This document shows positions 42,143 to 48,168 of a DNA stretch of 48,168 nt, piece by piece; within the stretch, counting starts at the first letter, position 1, and every line of letters begins with the position of its first letter. The stretch covers positions 1 through 48,168 of the forward strand of contig NZ_JADEXZ010000046.1 of the NCBI RefSeq assembly GCF_015206815.1, written 5' to 3'. A program made the translations under genes and the position numbers. The DNA comes from Fortiea sp. LEGE XX443. Its GTDB lineage: Bacteria; Cyanobacteriota; Cyanobacteriia; Cyanobacteriales; Nostocaceae. Under the pieces are notes generated by a model. That model did no database searches, was not told where the DNA came from, and was given only the letters and a program-made list of their open reading frames with translations.

Positions 42143-43927
42143 TTAATAATTAATGTCCCAAACTTTTGCTGCCAATTGTGCTAACATTTCTTGGCGGTAC
42201 TCTATGGACTCAGAGTTCCAAACAGTAAATGTGCTTAAGTCTTTTGCTGCACGGTCAATTGCTGTGTTTAATCCAATATTTATTGGTTCTACTATTGACT
42301 TAGTAATTAAAAACTTTGACTTTTGATAAGCATTTTTCTTAAATTCAAATGTTTTATTTTTTATTGAAGTATTAATAGACTTTTCTATTAAAGTAAGATT
42401 TCCTAAATATTTAACATATTTGTATATTTGGTCTTCTTTATCAAAAGAAGCTCTTACTAACTCATAGTTTTGAGGTAGTATATGCTCTATTTCAACAGTT
42501 CTATTTATGTAGTTTTTTAAATTAGTATGAGCTTCTATATCTCCATAGGCTAATTCATCAATATATTGCGTAAGTTTAGCTAGGATATACTGTAATACTT
42601 TTTTACGTACAGAATTCTCATCAAGTTGACGAAAAGCAAGTAAAAATTTTTCTGATAATTTTTGTTTTTCTGTCTGGATTTCTTCAGATATAAACTTATC
42701 AAGTGACTGCTGATTGTTAATTTGCCTTAACTTGGATGCCCATTTTACAAATAAAACCTCAAGTTTACTTGACCTAGCCTCGGTAATAATATAGATGAAT
42801 AAGAAATTCTCCAGATGTTTACAAATTTCTATAAACATTTCTTTTGAGAAATGTTGAGATGCTAAAAGTAAAACAAAATGCTGACTAGTTGAGAGATAAG
42901 ATATATTTAATAAATAACGGTTATGTTTTCCAAAAATGTCTTTTCCTTCTTTAAAATTTGCAAATGCTTTTGCTGATTTTAACAAAGAATCAACAAATTC
43001 AAATGGGTTATCTTTATATTTACATTTACTTTCATTTTTATCAAACCATTCATAAATTTTATCTTCTCTTATCCGTTCCGAATCATATTTTGAAATAATA
43101 AAATAACGGAGAAATCTTATAGGATTTTCATTGGATTCATATAAAATTTTTAGCATTTCTTTCCACTTATTTTTAAGCCTTTCAAAGTCTTTATCTTTAA
43201 TGATTTTATCTTTACTAATTTGGATAAACATGAGGTTTTTGAGTAAGTCCATAGAATCAAGGCCAACTCCACGATTATTAATAGTTGCAAAAACTTTGAG
43301 CGCTTGAGACATACTCTTGGTTTCTACACGAACTACCCTTACATTTTTAATAAAACGTGCAAAAAATAGTCTAACTTGCTGAATAGTAGTTTCGTTTCCA
43401 CCAAATTCATCTTTTAGAAATTTTAATGCGACTTGATAAGCATTTTTGATACGTTGTACAGAACTATTTTCAGAAATATCTAAAAAATTTTGTTGCCTAG
43501 CAATTTTTTCCAAAACATGGCGGCTTTCGTCATCATACTGAAGCTCTATTCTTTCTTTTAATCTCTCATTTCCATTTTGTTCCACACAATATGAAGTAAT
43601 AAATTCTTTAATTTTACCGACAGGTTCATCAGGATTTAATTCTAGTAAATAATCTCTAACGGCACACAAAATTAAATAAGCAGTGGTCATTCTTTGTTGA
43701 CCATCGATAAGTTCATATAACTCCTGAGATTTACAGACAATGATACTCCCTATAAAACACTCCCAGTCAGAGCCAGATTTATTATCTAGAAATAGTTCGT
43801 AGACATCTTCAAGAAGTTCTAGAACTTGTTTTTCTTCCCAAACATATTCACGCTGGTACTCTTTAACTACATAAAAATCTTGAAATAATTCCTCTAAAGT
43901 ATAATCACGAGATTCAATTGCTGCCAT
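42143..43927 (-). CDS. DUF262/DUF1524 (GmrSD-like) protein
   Basis: A 594-aa protein fused like single-chain GmrSD type IV restriction enzymes. N-terminal DUF262: YTLEELFQDFYVVKEYQREYVWEEKQV and the nucleotide-site ELIDGQQRMTTAYLIL (DGQQR, 75-79). The middle is helical. C-terminal DUF1524: RTVEIEHILPQNYELV, the H-x2-P nuclease core (a His-Me/HNH fold), followed by YLGNLTLIEKSINTSIKN with the conserved Asn residues. Such proteins cut modified (glucosylated) or otherwise foreign DNA, and are phage-defence proteins. AT-rich base use unlike the neighbours suggests horizontal transfer. No partner gene is adjacent. Confidence 0.9.
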   Translation of the reverse strand: MAAIESRDYTLEELFQDFYVVKEYQREYVWEEKQVLELLEDVYELFLDNKSGSDWECFIGSIIVCKSQELYELIDGQQRMTTAYLILCAVRDYLLELNPDEPVGKIKEFITSYCVEQNGNERLKERIELQYDDESRHVLEKIARQQNFLDISENSSVQRIKNAYQVALKFLKDEFGGNETTIQQVRLFFARFIKNVRVVRVETKSMSQALKVFATINNRGVGLDSMDLLKNLMFIQISKDKIIKDKDFERLKNKWKEMLKILYESNENPIRFLRYFIISKYDSERIREDKIYEWFDKNESKCKYKDNPFEFVDSLLKSAKAFANFKEGKDIFGKHNRYLLNISYLSTSQHFVLLLASQHFSKEMFIEICKHLENFLFIYIITEARSSKLEVLFVKWASKLRQINNQQSLDKFISEEIQTEKQKLSEKFLLAFRQLDENSVRKKVLQYILAKLTQYIDELAYGDIEAHTNLKNYINRTVEIEHILPQNYELVRASFDKEDQIYKYVKYLGNLTLIEKSINTSIKNKTFEFKKNAYQKSKFLITKSIVEPINIGLNTAIDRAAKDLSTFTVWNSESIEYRQEMLAQLAAKVWDINY

Positions 43928-44014
43928 TAAGCTTTATTCTCCTTGCCTGCTTTAGCAGATAAATTTATGTATTCATTTTATTAAAAAAAATATTTAATTT
44001 TTAAACTTTAATTA

Positions 44015-44776
44015 CTAATAATTAGATATTATCCACCCCAAACTTGTTGGCTGCTGATAAACTCTCTTCAAAGTATTCACATCCCTGGGCGAAATATTCG
44101 GCGAGTTACGAACTTGGGAAAAATATAAAGCATCAGTTTGTAATGGGCTATGACCCCAAATTCCCAAGGCGTGGCCGAGTTCATGGCGGGCGGCTGCAAT
44201 GAGATAACTACCTGTTTGGCTAGGACTTAGTAGGATAGTGAAACGGTGTAATAAAAGATTATTGTTGGTGTATATTTCGTAGCTAGTTAGTGCAGAACGC
44301 GCGCGAGTGATTTTTTTATCAGGTGAAAGTTCTAATGGCGGTGCTTTCTGCAAAATTTTAATATCAGCAACTTCTGGTTCTTCAACTATAGTTAAAGGTA
44401 AATAAATACTCCATTCTTGTACAGTCTGTAAGACATCGTTAACCCATGCTTCAGCCTGTTGATTGCTAATTCCTTGTGGTCTTGCTAGATAAACTCGAAC
44501 CGGAAATTGCGACCAAACTAAATAACCTAATTCGGTTGTCGCAACTTGAGAAAAGTAATCACCGCTGTTCGTACTATCTTGCCATTGTGCTAATGTGGGC
44601 GGCAGAGAATGCGCTTGTTGGGAAGGAAGGGATTTAGCTAGGATAGCATCGGATTTTAAACTAGCAAAAATAACTAGCAGTCCTGTACCAATAGCTAAGG
44701 TCAGGACTGCTAGTAAACGCCGTAAAACGAGATTTTCTTGGATATTAAATATTGGGTGTAGGGTGATTTTCCCCAT
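44015..44776 (-). CDS. Matrixin-like zinc metalloprotease, exported
   Basis: About 253 aa from ATG 44776; the longer TTG-type frame to 44809 would overlap secG by 22 nt. N-terminal signal anchor (RLLAVLTLAIGTGLLVIFASL) followed by a polar linker, then a metzincin catalytic domain with HELGHALGIWGHS (~197-209), giving the three zinc His and catalytic Glu of HExxHxxGxxH. QFPVRVYLARPQG and SALTSYEIYTNNNLLLHRFTILL form the domain's beta-sheet. It is probably secreted or periplasmic. It follows secG closely on the same strand; co-transcription does not imply joint function. Substrate unknown. Confidence 0.86.
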   Translation of the reverse strand: MGKITLHPIFNIQENLVLRRLLAVLTLAIGTGLLVIFASLKSDAILAKSLPSQQAHSLPPTLAQWQDSTNSGDYFSQVATTELGYLVWSQFPVRVYLARPQGISNQQAEAWVNDVLQTVQEWSIYLPLTIVEEPEVADIKILQKAPPLELSPDKKITRARSALTSYEIYTNNNLLLHRFTILLSPSQTGSYLIAAARHELGHALGIWGHSPLQTDALYFSQVRNSPNISPRDVNTLKRVYQQPTSLGWIISNY

Positions 44777-44786
44777 TTCCCTATCC

Positions 44787-45020
44787 TTATTTAGGTAGCC
44801 AACCAGCACTCAAAACCACTGTCAAACCGAGAAAAATTACTGTTAAAGCCCAAGTAATTCGGTTTAAGGTGTTTTCTGCACTCTTGGTGCTGCTAAACAA
44901 TTGGGCTTGTCCACCAATAGCACCAATACCGTCACCTTTGGGGCTGTGCAACAATACCAAAATAATTACGCCAAGGGCGGCTAAAGCCCAAACAATTTGT
45001 ACGATGCTTGTTACTGTCAT
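44787..45020 (-). CDS. secG: Preprotein translocase subunit SecG
   Basis: A 77-aa protein with two membrane helices: IVQIVWALAALGVIILVLLH and ITWALTVIFLGLTVVLSAG. Between them is the conserved cytosolic segment SPKGDGIGAIGGQAQLFSSTKSAENTLNR, the signature of SecG. It assists SecYE-SecA-driven protein export through the inner or thylakoid membrane. gpmI upstream in the same direction is a common arrangement in cyanobacteria, but a MITE-like repeat has entered the spacer here. Confidence 0.95.
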   Translation of the reverse strand: MTVTSIVQIVWALAALGVIILVLLHSPKGDGIGAIGGQAQLFSSTKSAENTLNRITWALTVIFLGLTVVLSAGWLPK

Positions 45021-45035
45021 GTTAGTAATCTCATT

Positions 45036-45159
45036 TAAGTAGGTAGGTGTTAAAAATTGTCGTTATGACAAGGCAGGAGGCAGAGGGCAGAAGGGAAGAG
45101 GTTTTCAAGCTACTTTACTTTCCGTTACATAGTTCGGTTTATTTGCACCTTTCTACTTA
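45036..45159 (-). repeat. MITE-like element, copy B (124 bp), inverted relative to copy A
   Basis: Begins TAAGTAGGTAGGTGTTAAAAA and ends CACCTTTCTACTTA. Its reverse complement matches 36787-36917 almost base for base except for one missing 7-mer in the TTCTGCC array and a single substitution near the end. It lies in the gpmI-secG spacer, 16 bp from the secG start, so it probably carries or displaces part of the secG leader. Confidence 0.82.
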
Positions 45160-45213
45160 TAACTGTTTGAAAATGAAGAAGTCAGGAGTTAGAAGGACTT
45201 TGTTTCATCACTT

Positions 45214-45234
45214 TTAACTCTTAACTTCTAACTT
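45214..45234. repeat. Heptamer STRR (TTAACTN) after gpmI
   Basis: TTAACTC, TTAACTT and CTAACTT in tandem, three bases past the gpmI stop codon at 45238-45240. Confidence 0.7.
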
Positions 45235-45237
45235 TGT

Positions 45238-46842
45238 TTACAGACCAATTTGCATGGGTGTACGATCGCGTTTGAGGTCAAACTCTACTGGTTTCACCAG
45301 CGATCGCCCGGTCATTTCTGGTGGCTGAGGTAGCTGTAAAATCTCTAGAATGGTGGGCGCAATGTCGGCTAAGTTGCCATCGCTACGCAGTTCAACATTG
45401 GTACCATGTCCAGGAATTTTAACTTTTTCACCTTCCACCAAAATCCAGGGTACTGGATTGGTAGTGTGGGCTGTCCAATAATTACCCTCTTCATCTAGCA
45501 TATACTCAGCGTTGCCATGATCGGCGGTAATAATTGTTGTTCCGCCAGCTTTGATAATGCTTTCCAGGAGACGACCCACACAGCGATCCACTTCTTCAAT
45601 TGCTGTGATTGTGGCTGGCATTTGACCAGTATGCCCTACCATGTCTGGGTTAGCATAGTTAATCACCACTAGGGAATATATGCCCTTTTGAATTGCCGAG
45701 ATCGCCACATCTGTGACTGCTGCTGCTGACATGGTTGGGGCTTCGTCATAAGTCGCCACCATCGGACTGTTGACAAGTTCTCGGTCTTCCCCAGCAAAAG
45801 GTTCTTCCAAACCACCGTTAAAAAAGTAGGTGACGTGGGCGTATTTTTCTGTTTCCGCAGTCCGAAATTGCTTCAGACCATGATTAGCAATGACTTCACC
45901 GAGAATATTAGTCAAGTTCTGCGGCTCAAAGGCTACCGTCACTGGTAGGTCTGAATCGTACTGGGTAAAGGTAACAAACGACAGTGGCTGAATTTGTTGT
46001 CTTTCAAAGCCCGTAAATTCTGAACTGACAAAGGCTTGAGTCAGTTGTCTAGCACGGTCAGGGCGGAAATTGAAAAATATTACCCCATCTTCTGGTTCCA
46101 CTGCACCAGGAGCAATGCGGACTGGGATAATAAACTCGTCTGTCACGCCTTCGGCGTAAGATGCTTGCAAGACTTGTGTTGCTGTTCGTCCATCACCTGC
46201 ACCATCTTGGGACATGACATCGTAAGCACGCTTGACTCGATCCCAGCGGCGATCGCGATCCATCGCGTAGTAACGGCCGCTGAGGGTAGCTATGCGTCCA
46301 ATACCAATGTGGTCGATGTAATCTTGCAACTGCCGTATCGTTTTTATACCTTCGCTAGGGGAAGTGTCACGACCATCAGTAATCGCATGGATACAAACTT
46401 CTGAAATTCGCTGATCTTTGGCTAAGTCAAGTAGTCCGAACAGGTGGGTAATGTGCGAGTGTACCCCTCCATCAGAACAAAGCCCTACTAAGTGCAGCTT
46501 GCCATTCCGAGAGCGAACTTCCTGGCAAATTTTAACCAGTGCAGGGTTGCTGAGGATTGAACCGTCTTCCACCGCATCTGAGATGCGTACTAGTTCTTGT
46601 GGCACAACTCGCCCAGCGCCGATATTCAAATGACCAACTTCTGAGTTACCCATTTGACCCTCTGGCAAGCCTACGGCTTTTCCTGATGTGCGGATGAGTG
46701 TATGCGGATACGCCGCCCACAAGCTGTCCATAATTGGTGTTTTAGCGGCAGCAATGGCGTTTCCTCGCGTCTGGTCGCAGTAGCCCCATCCGTCTAAAAT
46801 GACTAGCACCACAGGAGCAACAGGTGCTTTGGTCATAGTCAT
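45238..46842 (-). CDS. gpmI: 2,3-bisphosphoglycerate-independent phosphoglycerate mutase
   Basis: About 534 aa from ATG 46842, chosen because AAAGGG stands just before it and the family's MTKAP-VVLVILDGWG begin follows; the frame is open to 46890. Two-Mn enzyme of glycolysis and the Calvin cycle outlet that interconverts 3- and 2-phosphoglycerate. Metal and catalytic motifs: VILDGWG, the phosphoserine loop GNSEVGHLNIGAGR, AITDGRDTSP, GRYYAMDRDRRWDR, NYANPDMVGHTGQ, ITADHGNAE and HTTNPVPWI. Full length, no damage. Its C-terminus abuts heptamer repeats. Confidence 0.97.
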   Translation of the reverse strand: MTMTKAPVAPVVLVILDGWGYCDQTRGNAIAAAKTPIMDSLWAAYPHTLIRTSGKAVGLPEGQMGNSEVGHLNIGAGRVVPQELVRISDAVEDGSILSNPALVKICQEVRSRNGKLHLVGLCSDGGVHSHITHLFGLLDLAKDQRISEVCIHAITDGRDTSPSEGIKTIRQLQDYIDHIGIGRIATLSGRYYAMDRDRRWDRVKRAYDVMSQDGAGDGRTATQVLQASYAEGVTDEFIIPVRIAPGAVEPEDGVIFFNFRPDRARQLTQAFVSSEFTGFERQQIQPLSFVTFTQYDSDLPVTVAFEPQNLTNILGEVIANHGLKQFRTAETEKYAHVTYFFNGGLEEPFAGEDRELVNSPMVATYDEAPTMSAAAVTDVAISAIQKGIYSLVVINYANPDMVGHTGQMPATITAIEEVDRCVGRLLESIIKAGGTTIITADHGNAEYMLDEEGNYWTAHTTNPVPWILVEGEKVKIPGHGTNVELRSDGNLADIAPTILEILQLPQPPEMTGRSLVKPVEFDLKRDRTPMQIGL

Positions 46843-47024
46843 ATTGCCCTTTACTTTTTGTAATACCCGAATGATACCACTGCTAATCACAGGTGCAAGT
46901 GAATTTTGCTTACTAACTTAATTTCTCATGTATTCACAGCTTTTTTAGATTTTTTTGCAGTTTTGCAAATTTTACACATCAATGGTGTGATACTGCATTT
47001 CAAAAATTAATTTTTTGATCTGCC

Positions 47025-47633
47025 TTAGCTCAAACTTATACCAAAGAGAGTAGAAAGCACCAAATTTAAATCACTAGGAACGGCGTATGTGTTGGTATCT
47101 TTGTAAACTATTTTTTCTTGTCGCTGAAAACTACCAAATTTCCAAGTATCCCCCGTGGTTACAGAGCCATAGAGCATGGGAACTGTTGAATCAGTCCATT
47201 GATCAAGGGCAATTAATTCTACCGCTAGTTGGGTGAAGCCTCTTGCTAAATCTGCATTTTTAGCTTCAATTACTAATAAATTTTGTTCAGTAGAAATGAA
47301 ATAATCAAAAGTGCCTTTGAGCCAATTGTTCACTCTCACAGGATATTCAATTTTGAGAGGGACTTCAATGAATTTACAAACAGTTTTGAGAATTGGAAAT
47401 ATCAGTGCTTCCCTTCTAGCTATCTCTGAAACAGGATCTACCAAAGTCAGATTTTCTTGTAATTCTATTTTTAGTGGTTCAGGATCGATTGGTAACTGTT
47501 GTGGGAGTTGGAGGGAGCTATTTTTGAGAGTTACACCAAATTCAGCTAGGATATCGGCGCTATCGTAGGCTAATTCGGCATATTTACTAAAGGTATAACT
47601 CTCCGATTGGTTAAGAATTTTGGCTTTGCTCAT
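47025..47633 (-). CDS. PD-(D/E)XK nuclease-like protein, unknown function
   Basis: A 202-aa soluble protein. Residues ~75-145 resemble a restriction-enzyme-like core: a helix (LIFPILKTVCKFIEVPLKIE), then GTFDYFISTEQNLLVIEAKN (D110, E123, K125, spaced as in PD-x(n)-ExK), and a helix with AVELIALDQW. The C-terminus (LYGSVTTGDTWKFGSFQRQ...) is beta-rich and resembles cyanobacterial proteins sometimes labelled as restriction-like. No other motif points to a specific role, and no methyltransferase is adjacent. Divergent from the small membrane protein on the right. Confidence 0.72.
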   Translation of the reverse strand: MSKAKILNQSESYTFSKYAELAYDSADILAEFGVTLKNSSLQLPQQLPIDPEPLKIELQENLTLVDPVSEIARREALIFPILKTVCKFIEVPLKIEYPVRVNNWLKGTFDYFISTEQNLLVIEAKNADLARGFTQLAVELIALDQWTDSTVPMLYGSVTTGDTWKFGSFQRQEKIVYKDTNTYAVPSDLNLVLSTLFGISLS

Positions 47634-47771
47634 GAATTAGGCGATCGCAGCCAACGCATAGTGATATATGGTGTTAATAATAATTGTACTCATTATTTTG
47701 ATTTGATATACAGAATTTTTTTGTATAATACTTAGGAAAAATCTAATTTTTTAAAATAGCGATCACACATT

Positions 47772-48146
47772 ATGGATGTTCCTGATATTTTTAAGGGGTT
47801 TGAGTCAGTTGGAAAGTGGGAAAGTTTCGAGTGGGGTTGTCGTTGGGAACTTACTAACGATGAAATCGATACAGCGTTGGCAAAAATTGATGTAGAAAGA
47901 AACGCTTATGCAGCACTCGGAGGAGTTGCAACAATTGTGTCTGGAGTTATTGCACCGGGTGTAGGTGCTATGATGGCTGGTGGTATCACGGGTTCAATAC
48001 TTGCACTTTATGAACTTATGAAATCAAGAATCAAATCGGTTAGGAATGAGGATAAAATAAGATCCAGAATTATGAGGTCTGCGGGACTGCTGTATAATTC
48101 CATTGCGGTAAATAATCATCAAATACAATTTCCATCATCTGCTTAA
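47772..48146 (+). CDS. Small glycine-rich membrane protein, unknown function
   Basis: A 124-aa protein. A polar, Trp-rich N-terminus (SVGKWESFEWGCRWELTNDEIDTALAKI) precedes a hydrophobic, glycine-rich hairpin (AALGGVATIVSGVIAPGVGAMMAGGITGSILALYEL, ~47-82 as two short helices), then a basic helix (KSRIKSVRNEDKIRSRI). Such glycine-rich paired helices occur in pore-forming or holin/bacteriocin-like peptides, but also in many others; no assignment is made. ATG at 47772 with no clear ribosome-binding site. It ends 22 bp before the window edge. Confidence 0.6.
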   Translation: MDVPDIFKGFESVGKWESFEWGCRWELTNDEIDTALAKIDVERNAYAALGGVATIVSGVIAPGVGAMMAGGITGSILALYELMKSRIKSVRNEDKIRSRIMRSAGLLYNSIAVNNHQIQFPSSA

Positions 48147-48168
48147 ATTCATCTGTTACCTTGCGACC

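Overview
The window is chromosomal DNA from a filamentous, probably heterocyst-forming (Nostocales) cyanobacterium. Evidence for this: very frequent HIP1 octamers (GCGATCGC) in genes and spacers; many 7-bp short tandem repeats (STRRs) of the kind described in Nostoc/Anabaena; and cyanobacterial marker genes, namely psaX, ycf37, the RuBisCO chaperone gene raf1, menG and a Nat-type amino-acid permease. The species is not identified.

Layout. 1-2100: 3' end of a 5S rRNA with its terminator (end of an rRNA operon), then a decayed MacB/DevA-type ABC ATPase gene split by an intact IS630-family element. 2094-6644, all on the minus strand: ycf37, a periplasmic amino-acid-binding protein, rplT-rpmI, a secreted protein of four 94-residue repeats, and a ParE-like toxin-antitoxin pair. 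6811-12725: small winged-helix-like protein, UvrD-type helicase, a plus-strand membrane glycosyltransferase, raf1. 12969-16044, plus strand: REC-GAF regulator, menG, DUF445 protein. 16066-24310, minus strand: Uma2 nuclease, PgpH-like HD phosphodiesterase, ADP-ribosylglycohydrolase-like protein, aroQ, a 45-aa ORF and topA. 24826-29584: an overlapping pair (97-aa protein plus DUF6745 protein), an orphan beta-class DNA methyltransferase, a 64-aa ORF, and an SGNH hydrolase/DUF4864 pair. 29679-35567: larE, hybrid histidine kinase, natD/livH-like permease, psaX, lipA, response regulator. 35821-37161: an unstable patch with a C5-methyltransferase stub, a secreted orphan, a MITE-like repeat and an IS5-type remnant. 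37316-42104, plus strand: deoC, recO, MFS transporter, GT4 glycosyltransferase. 42143-46842, minus strand: DUF262/DUF1524 (GmrSD-like) protein, matrixin-like zinc protease, secG, gpmI. 47025-48146: PD-(D/E)XK-like protein and a divergent small glycine-rich membrane protein.

Most genes are single housekeeping or photosynthesis-related genes rather than one large pathway operon. Coupled units visible in the sequence are rpmI-rplT, the ATGA-overlapping toxin-antitoxin pair, the 14-nt overlapping 97-aa/DUF6745 pair, the SGNH/DUF4864 pair (5-nt gap), recO-MFS (17-nt overlap) and gpmI-secG-protease. The accessory signal is scattered: an orphan methyltransferase, a broken methyltransferase, a stand-alone GmrSD-like protein, a PD-(D/E)XK protein and IS debris.

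The most notable points are: (i) a clean IS630 insertion whose empty site can be rebuilt to the base; (ii) a pair of inverted 124/131-bp MITE-like elements differing by exactly one heptamer; (iii) heptamer repeats that supply real gene ends (recO start, lipA stop, a signal peptide, a helicase linker); (iv) the DUF6745 pair, the best candidate here for an undescribed two-gene system; and (v) psaX, a 45-codon photosystem I gene that is easy to miss. I found no CRISPR array, prophage or tRNA gene.
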